Below are positions 9,053 to 19,538 of a DNA stretch of 64,000 nt, in pieces. Position 1 is the first letter of the stretch, and each line of letters begins with the position of its first letter. Position numbers and translations under genes: made by a program. Source of the stretch: Mycobacterium sp. M26. Lineage in GTDB: Bacteria > Actinomycetota > Actinomycetes > Mycobacteriales > Mycobacteriaceae. Location: contig NZ_LN929908.1 in NCBI RefSeq assembly GCF_001494595.1, positions 2,083,716-2,147,715 on the forward strand, in the 5' to 3' direction. The notes beneath the pieces were generated by a model. That model had not been told where the DNA came from. It made no database searches and saw only the letters and a program-made list of their open reading frames with translations.

Positions 9053-9786
9053 TGACCGCTCCCGATACTCCCGCGCTTGCCGGGATGTCGATCGGAGCGG
9101 TCCTGGACCTGCTACGACCGGACTTCCCGGACGTGACGATCTCCAAGATTCGGTTCTTGGAAGCTGAGGGTCTCGTCACGCCCCAGCGCACGGGATCGGG
9201 GTATCGGCGGTTCACCGCTTATGACTGCGCGCGGCTGCGGTTCATCCTCACCGCGCAGAAGGATCACTACCTTCCGCTGAAGGTGATCAAGCAGCAGCTG
9301 GACGCCTCACCGGACGGCGAGCTGCCGCAGGCCGGATCTCCTTACGCCGTACCACGATTGGTGCCGGTGTCCGAACAACCCGGCGCCGAGGAGACCGCGG
9401 CGGTGGCCCGCGCCCAGGTGCGGCTGAGCCGGGAGGACGTGCTGGACCGTTCCGGCGTGGGCGATGCACTGCTGACCGCGTTGTGCAAGGCCGGGGTGAT
9501 CACCACCGGCCCCGGCGGTTTCTTCGACGAGCATGCCGTGCTGATCGCCCAGTGCGCCCAGGCCCTCGGTGAGTACGGCATCGAACCGCGGCATCTTCGG
9601 GCGTTCCGCTCGGCGGCCGACCGGCAGTCGGATCTGATCGCCCAGATCGCCGGCCCGGTGGGCAAGGCGAGCAAGACCGGCGCCCGTGACCGCGCCGACG
9701 ATCTGGCCAGGGAGGTCGCGGCGCTGGCCATCACGCTGCACACCTCGCTGATCAAGTCCGCTGTGCGCGACGTTCTCGATCGCTGA
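9052..9786 (+). CDS. ftsR: MerR-family cell-division regulator FtsR (Rv1828 type)
   Basis: 244 residues from GTG 9052, sharing one base with the garA stop. The N-terminal MerR-like winged helix (about residues 8-80) includes the wing segment TGSGYRRFTAYDCARLRFI. A second winged-helix-like region lies in the C-terminal half. It has no effector-binding cysteines. The Corynebacterium glutamicum orthologue FtsR activates ftsZ. The M. tuberculosis orthologue is Rv1828. Coupling to garA ties nitrogen/carbon signalling to division control by location; a functional link is inference. Confidence 0.85.
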   Translation: MTAPDTPALAGMSIGAVLDLLRPDFPDVTISKIRFLEAEGLVTPQRTGSGYRRFTAYDCARLRFILTAQKDHYLPLKVIKQQLDASPDGELPQAGSPYAVPRLVPVSEQPGAEETAAVARAQVRLSREDVLDRSGVGDALLTALCKAGVITTGPGGFFDEHAVLIAQCAQALGEYGIEPRHLRAFRSAADRQSDLIAQIAGPVGKASKTGARDRADDLAREVAALAITLHTSLIKSAVRDVLDR

Positions 9787-9790
9787 GGAT

Positions 9791-9796
9791 TAGACT
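9791..9796 (+). promoter_or_regulatory. Candidate -10 element of the DUF151 gene
   Basis: TAGACT lies 5-10 bases past the ftsR stop. The predicted leader of about 33 bases contains GGAGGT (9821-9826) ahead of the ATG at 9836. It suggests a promoter separate from garA-ftsR. Confidence 0.4.
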
Positions 9797-9835
9797 CGCA
9801 ACGGACGGCACAACCAGCTCGGAGGTCAGACACAA

Positions 9836-10330
9836 ATGGGTGAGGTTCGTGTAGTCGGCATCCGGGTCGAGCAGCCCCAGAACCAGCCGGTTCTGCTGCT
9901 GCGCGAGTCCAACGGTGACCGTTACCTGCCCATCTGGATCGGTCAGTCGGAAGCCGCGGCCATCGCGTATGAGCAGCAGGGCGTGGAGCCGCCGCGGCCG
10001 CTCACCCACGACCTGATCAGAGATGTCATTGCCGCCCTTGGGCATTCGCTCAAGGAGGTGCGGATCGTGGATCTGCAGGAGGGCACCTTCTACGCCGACC
10101 TGATCTTCGACCGTGACATCAAGGTCTCGGCGCGACCGTCGGACTCGGTGGCGATCGCGCTGCGGGTCGGTGTCCCGATCTACGTCGAAGAGGCGGTGCT
10201 CGCCGAGGCGGGTCTGCTGATTCCCGACGAGAGCGACGACGAGTCCACGGGAGCCGTCCGCGAGGACGAGGTCGAGAAGTTCAAGGAATTCCTCGACAGC
10301 GTGTCCCCGGACGATTTCAAGGCCACCTGA
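9836..10330 (+). CDS. Bifunctional nuclease domain protein, DUF151 (Rv1829 type)
   Basis: 164 residues. The whole protein matches the BFN/DUF151 fold: MGEVRVVGIRVEQ start, LPIWIGQSEAAAIA, the LTHDLIRDVI helix and SARPSDSVAIALR, followed by an acidic tail. Family members from plants and Thermotoga show DNase/RNase activity or are structural homologues of it. The mycobacterial protein's substrate is unknown. A clear GGAGGT ribosome site supports the ATG. Neighbours ftsR and resR are both MerR-like regulators, an arrangement conserved in M. tuberculosis. Confidence 0.85.
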   Translation: MGEVRVVGIRVEQPQNQPVLLLRESNGDRYLPIWIGQSEAAAIAYEQQGVEPPRPLTHDLIRDVIAALGHSLKEVRIVDLQEGTFYADLIFDRDIKVSARPSDSVAIALRVGVPIYVEEAVLAEAGLLIPDESDDESTGAVREDEVEKFKEFLDSVSPDDFKAT

Positions 10331-10344
10331 GCGGGTAGCCCGCT
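10330..10344. terminator. Short GC hairpin at end of DUF151 gene
   Basis: Perfect 6-bp stem AGCGGG / CCCGCT with a 3-base loop, starting on the last base of the stop codon. No T-run follows. Possible weak terminator in the 229-base gap before resR. Confidence 0.35.
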
Positions 10345-10407
10345 GCCGGTCAAGATCACGGATCCGTCTCATCTCGGTCGGCAGCGGTTCGACACGCGTG
10401 GCGGATG

Positions 10408-10424
10408 CCGGGCAGCATGCCCGG
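10408..10424. terminator. Second GC hairpin before resR
   Basis: Perfect 7-bp stem CCGGGCA / TGCCCGG with loop GCA. It lies between the DUF151 gene and resR with no T-run. Together with the hairpin at 10330 it may end upstream transcription. Confidence 0.35.
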
Positions 10425-10559
10425 TGGCGGCCATACTTTGATTGCGACGACGAGCACGACCGCCCGTCGACAAGCGTATGCTCGAAAGACTCGGACGCAG
10501 GGCAAACGCGGTGGGGCAGCGGTCAGCGGGCCATGGTTCGAACGGCGAGAGGAAGCATC

Positions 10560-11204
10560 GTGGGCGAGCAGCCACGTCAGGGACAGCTGGATCTTGCCGG
10601 CGCGGGCCTTTCCGATTCCGCGGGCCACTTCGAGGACGACAGCGCCGTGCGCCCGGTGAGTGAACCGGTGCAGGCCGGGCTGTTCCCCGATGACTCGGTG
10701 CCCGACGAACTCGTCGGCTACCGCGGCCCGAGCGCCTGCCAGATCGCCGGTATCACCTACCGTCAGCTCGACTACTGGGCCCGCACCTCGCTGGTGGTGC
10801 CCTCGATCCGCGGTGCGGCCGGCTCCGGCAGCCAGCGGCTGTATTCGTTCAAGGACATCCTGGTCCTCAAGATCGTCAAGCGTCTGCTCGACACCGGCAT
10901 CTCGCTGCACAACATCCGGGTCGCCGTGGACCACCTGCGCCAGCGTGGCGTCCAGGATCTGGCCAACATCACCCTGTTCTCCGACGGCACCACGGTCTAC
11001 GAGTGCACCTCGGCCGAAGAGGTCGTCGACCTGCTGCAGGGCGGTCAGGGCGTGTTCGGGATCGCGGTCAGCGGTGCCATGCGCGAGCTGTCCGGTGCGA
11101 TCGCCGACTTCCCCGGTGAGCGGGCCGACGGTGGCGAGTCGATCGCCTCGCCCGAGGATGAGCTGGCCTCACGGCGCAAGAGCCGCGACCGCAAGATCGG
11201 TTAA
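10560..11204 (+). CDS. resR: MerR-like HTH regulator ResR/McdR (Rv1830 type)
   Basis: 214 residues from GTG 10560, preceded by GAGAGGAAG at correct distance. Upstream in-frame codons lack a ribosome site and family similarity. The MerR-like helix-turn-helix covers about residues 55-120 (ACQIAGITYRQLDYWAR, then SRGSQRLY-like wing and a helical dimerisation stretch). The tail is basic (SRRKSRDRKIG type). The M. tuberculosis orthologue Rv1830 has been named ResR, from mutations linked to antibiotic resilience, and McdR, for a division role. The leading gap contains a possible TATGCT -10 at 10477. The next feature is the riboswitch of gcvB. Confidence 0.85.
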   Translation: MGEQPRQGQLDLAGAGLSDSAGHFEDDSAVRPVSEPVQAGLFPDDSVPDELVGYRGPSACQIAGITYRQLDYWARTSLVVPSIRGAAGSGSQRLYSFKDILVLKIVKRLLDTGISLHNIRVAVDHLRQRGVQDLANITLFSDGTTVYECTSAEEVVDLLQGGQGVFGIAVSGAMRELSGAIADFPGERADGGESIASPEDELASRRKSRDRKIG

Positions 11205-11208
11205 CAGC

Positions 11209-11214
11209 TAGAAT
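11209..11214 (+). promoter_or_regulatory. -10 element driving the glycine riboswitch transcript
   Basis: TAGAAT, a near-consensus -10, begins 5 bases after the resR stop codon (11202-11204). A start point near 11221 puts it about 14 bases before the first aptamer. Confidence 0.6.
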
Positions 11215-11227
11215 CTGTTCTGCATCG

Positions 11228-11433
11228 CCCTTGTGCGGGAGAGTTCCGTGGCCGCCAGTCACGGACGCCGAAGGAGCAATACCTCTCCGTCAACCTCTCA
11301 GGCCCCCGGACCGCACTCGGCCACGATGCCTCTGGAAAGTGGTGACCCCTGGTCACCCGCCCATGGGGAAAGGCGTCTGAACCGCGCCGAATCTCTCAGG
11401 CACCCGGCACGGGTCGACGACAGAGGGAGAGGA
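11228..11433 (+). ncRNA. Tandem glycine riboswitch upstream of gcvB
   Basis: Two consecutive glycine aptamers. The first carries the conserved blocks GGGAGAG (11237-11243), CGCCGAAGGAGCAA, CCTCTCAGGC and CCTCTGGAAAG, ending near 11340. The second runs from about 11371 with AAAGGCGTCTGAACCGCGCC, then CGCCGAATCTCTCAGGCA and the closing GAGGGAGAGG (11423-11432). The second is compact: its middle helix is very short. Cooperative glycine binding by such tandems turns on glycine cleavage genes, which fits gcvB immediately downstream. The same site carries a riboswitch in M. tuberculosis. Confidence 0.88.
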
Positions 11434-11453
11434 CGCCGCTGACGGCTGCGTCC
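11431..11453 (+). promoter_or_regulatory. Hairpin between glycine riboswitch and gcvB (candidate expression platform)
   Basis: Outer stem GGACGC / GCGTCC with an inner GCCG / CGGC helix. It starts inside the 3' closing strand of aptamer II and ends about 10 bases before the CCAGGAG ribosome site. Overlap with the aptamer's closing strand would let ligand binding and this hairpin compete. Inference. Confidence 0.45.
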
Positions 11454-11476
11454 GCCCGAGTCCAGGAGCCCTCCCC

Positions 11477-14320
<2,844 letters not shown>

Positions 14321-14335
14321 CGATGGCGTTCAGAC

Positions 14336-14379
14336 CGCACTGAGGGCGAAGAATTCGCCAGGGTTTCGCTCTCAGTGCG
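14336..14379. terminator. Long stem-loop terminator after gcvB
   Basis: A stem of about 15 bp: CGCACTGAG (14336-14344) pairs with CTCAGTGCG (14371-14379) and extends inward through GGCGAA/TTTCGC with one G-T pair. An alternative inner GGCGA/TCGCC hairpin exists. No T-run follows, as usual in high-GC actinobacteria. Confidence 0.7.
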
Positions 14380-14393
14380 ATCTCAACCCCTGA

Positions 14394-14409
14394 TAGCGTC
14401 ACACCTGTG
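14394..14409 (+). promoter_or_regulatory. Candidate leaderless promoter of lipZ
   Basis: TAGCGT at 14394-14399 is 7 bases before GTG 14407, and no ribosome site is present. Located just past the gcvB terminator. Confidence 0.45.
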
Positions 14410-15276
14410 TTGCCCGCCAGCGTTCGCCAGTGGCAAGAAGGTGGCCGGCTCGTATCGACGAGCGCGGGTCAGGTGTTCGTCCGCTCCTCGCCCGGTGCTG
14501 GACCGACTCTGCTTCTGCTGCACGGGTTTCCGTCCAGTTCCTACGACTTCCGCGGGGTGGTCGACCGGCTGGGCGACCAGCCCTGGCTGACCCTGGACTT
14601 CCTCGGGTTCGGCCTGTCGGACAAGCCGCGGCCGCACCGCTACAGCCTGCTCGAGCAGGCTGACATCGTCCAGGAGGTCGTCGCCGACGCAGGCGTGGGC
14701 CCGGTCGTGCTGCTGGCCCACGACATGGGCACGTCGGTGGCCACCGAGCTGCTGGCCCGCGACCTGTCCGGCGCGCTGCCGTTCGATCTGCAGCGGGCGG
14801 TCCTGACCAACGGCAGCGTCATCATCGAGCGGGCCAGCCTGCGCCGCAGCCAGAAGATCCTGCGCGGGCCGCTGGGCCCGCTGTTCGCCCGCCTGACCAA
14901 CAAGAGCGGCTTCATCCGTGGCTTCGCCGAGCTGTTCAGCGCGGCGCATCCGCTCTCACCCGAGGAAGCCGAAGCCCAGTGGGCGATGCTGGCCCGCGAT
15001 GACGGTCACCGCATCTTGCACCTGCTGTGCGCCTACCTCAACGAGCGAGTGCGCTTCGCGCCGCGCTGGCACGGTGCTGTGCGGGACTGGGCGAAACCGC
15101 TGAGCTTTCTGTGGGCCACCGGCGATCCGGTGGCGACCACCGATGTGCTGGCCGGCCTGACCGAACTGCGCCCGGCCGCCGAGGTCATCACCCTGCCGGG
15201 GATCGGGCACTACCCGCAGCTGGAAGTGCCCGACGAGTTCACCGCCGGCGCCCGCCGACTGCTCGGGCTCGATTAG
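14407..15276 (+). CDS. lipZ: Alpha/beta hydrolase, LipZ (Rv1834) type
   Basis: 289 residues with a canonical alpha/beta hydrolase fold. The oxyanion segment HGFPSSS starts at H39, the nucleophile elbow is AHDMG with D106 as nucleophile, and the catalytic His lies near the C-terminus in GIGHYPQLE. An Asp nucleophile places it with haloalkane dehalogenases and epoxide hydrolases rather than serine lipases, despite the lip name of the M. tuberculosis orthologue. Substrate unknown. The GTG start (TTG three bases later is an alternative) sits 7 bases after a TAGCGT, suggesting leaderless translation. The 3' end overlaps the convergent neighbour by 4 bases. Confidence 0.85.
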   Translation: MLPASVRQWQEGGRLVSTSAGQVFVRSSPGAGPTLLLLHGFPSSSYDFRGVVDRLGDQPWLTLDFLGFGLSDKPRPHRYSLLEQADIVQEVVADAGVGPVVLLAHDMGTSVATELLARDLSGALPFDLQRAVLTNGSVIIERASLRRSQKILRGPLGPLFARLTNKSGFIRGFAELFSAAHPLSPEEAEAQWAMLARDDGHRILHLLCAYLNERVRFAPRWHGAVRDWAKPLSFLWATGDPVATTDVLAGLTELRPAAEVITLPGIGHYPQLEVPDEFTAGARRLLGLD

Positions 15277-17261
15277 GACAGCAGCTGGCTGACCGCCGCG
15301 ATGAGGTCGGGGGAGTCCGACGTCGCGACGTTCTGATAGGAGCCGCCGGAGATCTGGGCGACGGCCTCCCAGGTGGCGCGATCCGGGTCGTCACCGAGAT
15401 CGATCACGTTGACCGCGACCGGCCGGGCCGGATCCACCGCCGACTTGATGTACTCCTGCAGTCCGGGACCGTCCAGGGACTGGTCGGTATGCGGGCCCTG
15501 GGTGATTACCAGAATCGAGTTCGCTTGTCCCTGGCGGAAGTTCGTCAGCGCATCGCCGTAGACCAGACGCAGCGTGGTGAAGGAGACCGCCCCGCCGCCC
15601 GAGGATGACAACCCGTTGAGGGTGTCGGTCAGGACCGCCGAACGGGCCTGCCCGTCGAGCTGATCCGACAGCGGTCCGATGCCCACCGCCGAGCGGCCCT
15701 CGACACCGTTGAATGTCCACAGCCCCACCGCGGCGTTCGGCGGCAGCGCCCCGATCCGGCCGTCCAGAGCGGCCACGACATTGGCCAGCCGGGACTTGCC
15801 GCCCTCGTCACCGGTCATCGCCTGGTCGAGCATGATCGTGGTGGCCGATCCGGTGGCCGGGGCCGACAGCGCGGCGGCCAGGGTGGCCCGCACCGAATCG
15901 TCGCCGACCACCAACGGGGCGCCGAGCTGGCCGAAGCTCACTACGTCGTTGCCGGACGGCGTGGTGCCCTCGGCACGGAACCCGGCCTTGGCCAGTTCGG
16001 CGAGCTGCTCCGGTTTGCGCATGTAGCGGGCGAACTCACTGGCCGCGCTCACCTGCTCTTCGGACAGCCAGTTTCCGGCCAGCAGCACGGTCGGATAGTC
16101 GGCCAGCGCCACCGGGCCCGGCGGCAGGACACCCGCCACGGCGTTCTTGGCATCCGAGATCGACGCCGACCGCGCGAACAGTTGCTGTTCGGTGGTCGCC
16201 ACCGCATGGACCGGGGCCGCGGCGACGTCGCCGGATGCCAGCAGCGCCTTCCAGGCCTCGTCGGCGGTGTTGTCGGCCAGTTTGGGCTGACCGCCGAACA
16301 GGGTGTTGACCGCGCCGAGCCCGGCAGTCGCAGGACCGTCCGGGGGAGCGGCCGCCGAGGCCACCGCCTCGCCGACAAGGTAGGTGGCGTCACTGTCACC
16401 GACGGTGGGCAGCGCCAGCCGCAGCGATCCCCAGCCGGGCAGATCCAGGGAGTCCAGTGCGGTGGGGTTGGTCTGCAAACCGGGCAGCGCGCCCCAACCC
16501 TGTTGCTCCAGGGCGGCTTTCAGCGGCGGGCGGACCGCCAGCAGCACCGGCGAGGTGACCAGGGAGCGGGCGTCACTGACCACCTCTTTGCCCGCGGTGG
16601 CCTGCAGCCGGGCCGCCGACACCGAACTGGCCGGAATCCACAGGGCGGGCCGCTCGCCGAGGTCGGCGGGCCACTGGTTGACGAATCCGTTGATCACCGG
16701 GTCTGAATCGGCAATCGTGACAACGACTTTCACGCAGCGATCGCCGACCGGCGTCGCGTTCGCGTTGTAGCCCTCGGCGAACTTCTTGACGTTGTCCGCG
16801 ATCGACGGGTCGACCACGACGGGCACATTGGCGGTGCCGGCCAGGCACTGCTGGGCGGCTTCGGTGGACCGATGGGACAGCACGCCGCCGAAGAACCGCC
16901 ACAGGATTACCGCGCCGACGACCACGACCACCGTAATCAGCGCAGCGATCACGCCGAGGCTCACTCCGCGCCGTCCGCCTTCGCTGCGATGGCCACCTTC
17001 CCAGCCGCTGCGCCGCCGTCCACCGGTCGCCGGTGGCGGCGGGGGCGTGGCGCCATACGAGTCGGCCGGACCGTCGTCGTACTCGTCGCGGTAGTCGGGT
17101 TCGTCGTCGGGCAGATAGCGGTCATCGAGCGGCTCGTAGTGCTCGAACGGCGCGTCCTCGGGCTGCTGAGCGAACCGGCCGGTGGGCGACTCCGAGGAGT
17201 CGGCGGGCTCAGCAGGTTCGCCGAAGGATTCCCCGGGACCGGGTTTGCTGTGCCTGCCCAT
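15273..17261 (-). CDS. Membrane-anchored solute-binding-like plus VWA-like protein (Rv1836c type)
   Basis: 662 residues in four parts. Residues 1-98 are a charged, Pro-rich cytoplasmic region. One membrane helix spans about 101-125. A periplasmic substrate-binding-like domain covers about 135-450, and a von Willebrand A-like domain about 472-662. The VWA metal site is degenerate: D479-Q-A-M-T483 replaces DxSxS, and TQG replaces TDG. Expected topology is inside N-terminus, outside C-terminal domains. It lies downstream of glcB with a 98-base gap. Ligand and function unknown. Architecture matches M. tuberculosis Rv1836c as recalled. An intervening peptidase gene (Rv1835c) is absent. Confidence 0.82.
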   Translation of the reverse strand: MGRHSKPGPGESFGEPAEPADSSESPTGRFAQQPEDAPFEHYEPLDDRYLPDDEPDYRDEYDDGPADSYGATPPPPPATGGRRRSGWEGGHRSEGGRRGVSLGVIAALITVVVVVGAVILWRFFGGVLSHRSTEAAQQCLAGTANVPVVVDPSIADNVKKFAEGYNANATPVGDRCVKVVVTIADSDPVINGFVNQWPADLGERPALWIPASSVSAARLQATAGKEVVSDARSLVTSPVLLAVRPPLKAALEQQGWGALPGLQTNPTALDSLDLPGWGSLRLALPTVGDSDATYLVGEAVASAAAPPDGPATAGLGAVNTLFGGQPKLADNTADEAWKALLASGDVAAAPVHAVATTEQQLFARSASISDAKNAVAGVLPPGPVALADYPTVLLAGNWLSEEQVSAASEFARYMRKPEQLAELAKAGFRAEGTTPSGNDVVSFGQLGAPLVVGDDSVRATLAAALSAPATGSATTIMLDQAMTGDEGGKSRLANVVAALDGRIGALPPNAAVGLWTFNGVEGRSAVGIGPLSDQLDGQARSAVLTDTLNGLSSSGGGAVSFTTLRLVYGDALTNFRQGQANSILVITQGPHTDQSLDGPGLQEYIKSAVDPARPVAVNVIDLGDDPDRATWEAVAQISGGSYQNVATSDSPDLIAAVSQLLS

Positions 17262-17359
17262 GGCGGTGCCTAATCCTCTTTCGTCGAACGGTTCGCGCCA
17301 GACCCCGCACGAGTCTAGCGATCAGCAGTCCGCCACCTCGCAGTGGCGAGCCGGGCGGT

Positions 17360-19528
17360 TCAGGACCCGACGCTCGCCTTGTACTCGCGGCGGCGGCGGT
17401 GCAGGATCGGCTCGGTGTAGCCGCTGGGCTGGGCCGCCCCCGCCAGGATGAGTTCCTGCGCCGCCTGGAAGGCGATGCTGCCCTCGGGGTCCGGCGCCAT
17501 CGGGCGGTAGTCCGGATCCGAGGCGTTCTGCCCGTCGACCACGGCGGCCATCCGGCGCAGGCTGGCCTTGACGTCGTCCTCGGTGATCACGCCGTGCCGC
17601 AGCCAGTTGGCCAGCAGCTGGCTGGAGATGCGCAGCGTGGCGCGGTCCTCCATGAGCGCGACGTCGTGGATGTCGGGCACCTTCGAGCAGCCCACGCCGG
17701 CGTCGACCCAGCGCACCACATAGCCCAGGATGGACTGGCAGTTGTTGTCGACCTCTTCGTGGATCTCCTCCGGCGACCAGGCCAGTTCGGCGGCCAGCGG
17801 GATGGTCAGCAGCTCATCGCGGGTGGTCCGGGACTTACCGGCCAATTCCTTGTGCACCGCGTAGACGTCCACGTAGTGGTAGTGCATGGCGTGCAGGGTG
17901 GCTGCGGTGGGTGAGGGCACCCAGGCGGTGGTGGCGCCGGCGCGCGGCTGGCCGATCTTCTGCTCGACCATGGCGGCCATCAGATCGGTCATCGCCCACA
18001 TGCCCTTGCCGATCTGGGCCTTGCCGGAGAACCCGGTGGCCAGCCCGACGTCGACGTTCTGGTCCTCGTAGGCCAGGATCCAGGGCTGCGTCTTCATCGC
18101 ACCCTTGCGGATCACCGGGCCGGCTTCCATCGAGGTGTGGATCTCGTCGCCGGTGCGGTCCAGGAAGCCGGTGTTGATGAAGGCGACCCGGTCGGCGGCC
18201 GCCTTGACGCAGGCCTTGAGGTTGGCCGAGGTGCGGCGCTCCTCGTCCATGATGCCGACCTTGATGGTGTTCTGCGGCAGGCCCAGCACGTCCTCGACCC
18301 GGCTGAACAGCTCGCAGGTGAAGGCCACCTCGTCGGGGCCGTGCATCTTGGGCTTGACGATGTAGATGGACCCGGTGCGGCTGTTCTGGCCGCCCAGCCC
18401 GTGCAGGGCGATCAGCGTGGTGAACAGGGCGTCCTGAATACCCTCGAAGACTTCTGCGCCCTCGGCGTCCACGATCGCGTCGTTGGTCATCAGGTGACCG
18501 ACGTTGCGGACGAACAGCAGGCTGCGGCCGGGCAGGGTGAACTCACCATCGCCGTCGGCCTTGGTGTAGGTGCGGTCGCCGTTGAGCACCCGGGTGAAGG
18601 TCTTACCGCCCTTGCTGACTTCCTCGGCCAGGTCGCCCTTGTTCAGGCCGAGCCAGTTGCGGTAGCCGAGCACCTTGTCGTCGGCGTCGACCGCGGCCAC
18701 CGAGTCCTCGAAGTCCATGATCGTGGTGATCGCGGACTCCAGCACCACGTCCTTGATGCCCGCCTTGTCGGTCGAGCCGACCGGGGACTCCGGGTCGATG
18801 AGGATTTCGATGTGCAGGCCGTTGTTGACCAGCAGCACCGACCAGTCGGGGGAGCCCAGCGTGCCGGTGTAGCCGAGGAACTTCTCCGGCTCGGCCAGGC
18901 CGGTGACCTGATCGCCCTGCGCGATCTCCAGGACGCCTTCGACGACCGACAGGCCGGTGGCGTCGCTCCAGGATCCACTGGCCAGCGGCACGGCCTTGTC
19001 GAGGAACGTGCGGGCGTAGGCGATGACCTTGTCGCCGCGCACCTTGTTATAGCCGGAGCCAGGCTCGGCGCCGCCTTCGGCGCTGATCACGTCGGTGCCG
19101 TACAGCGCGTCGTAGAGCGATCCCCAGCGGGCGTTGGCGGCGTTGAGGGCGAAGCGCGCGTTGAGGATCGGCACCACCAGCTGCGGGCCCGCAGTGGTGG
19201 TGATCTCGTCGTCGACACCTGCGGTGGTGATGGTGAAGTCGTCCGGCTCGGGCAGCAGGTAACCGATGTCGGCAAGGAACTGCTGGTACTCACCGGCGTC
19301 GATGCCGCCGATGATGCGCTGGCGGTGCCACTTGTCGATCTGGGCTTGCAGGTCGTCGCGGCGAGCCAGCAGCTCCTGGTTTTTCGGGGTGAGGTCGGTG
19401 ACCACCTTGTCCACACCCGCCCAGAAGCTGTCGGGGTCGATCTCGGTCCCGGGCAGCGCCTCGTTGGTGATGAAGTCGTACAGCACCTGCGCCACCCGCA
19501 GGTTGCCGACGGACACGCGTTCTGTCAT
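17360..19528 (-). CDS. glcB: Malate synthase G
   Basis: 722 residues from ATG 19528, preceded by GAGGGAGGC. An upstream in-frame ATG (19552) lies inside the neighbour's coding end and lacks a ribosome site. The enzyme condenses glyoxylate with acetyl-CoA to malate in the glyoxylate shunt. Hallmarks include IMDFEDSVAAVD, SIYIVKPKMHGPDE and MEDRATLRISSQ. The C-terminus ends at EYKASVGS, about 19 residues shorter overall than the 741-residue M. tuberculosis enzyme, as recalled. It follows the upstream gene after 10 bases, so it is likely co-transcribed with the CorC pair, not with aceA. Confidence 0.97.
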   Translation of the reverse strand: MTERVSVGNLRVAQVLYDFITNEALPGTEIDPDSFWAGVDKVVTDLTPKNQELLARRDDLQAQIDKWHRQRIIGGIDAGEYQQFLADIGYLLPEPDDFTITTAGVDDEITTTAGPQLVVPILNARFALNAANARWGSLYDALYGTDVISAEGGAEPGSGYNKVRGDKVIAYARTFLDKAVPLASGSWSDATGLSVVEGVLEIAQGDQVTGLAEPEKFLGYTGTLGSPDWSVLLVNNGLHIEILIDPESPVGSTDKAGIKDVVLESAITTIMDFEDSVAAVDADDKVLGYRNWLGLNKGDLAEEVSKGGKTFTRVLNGDRTYTKADGDGEFTLPGRSLLFVRNVGHLMTNDAIVDAEGAEVFEGIQDALFTTLIALHGLGGQNSRTGSIYIVKPKMHGPDEVAFTCELFSRVEDVLGLPQNTIKVGIMDEERRTSANLKACVKAAADRVAFINTGFLDRTGDEIHTSMEAGPVIRKGAMKTQPWILAYEDQNVDVGLATGFSGKAQIGKGMWAMTDLMAAMVEQKIGQPRAGATTAWVPSPTAATLHAMHYHYVDVYAVHKELAGKSRTTRDELLTIPLAAELAWSPEEIHEEVDNNCQSILGYVVRWVDAGVGCSKVPDIHDVALMEDRATLRISSQLLANWLRHGVITEDDVKASLRRMAAVVDGQNASDPDYRPMAPDPEGSIAFQAAQELILAGAAQPSGYTEPILHRRRREYKASVGS

Positions 19529-19538
19529 CAAGCCTCCC

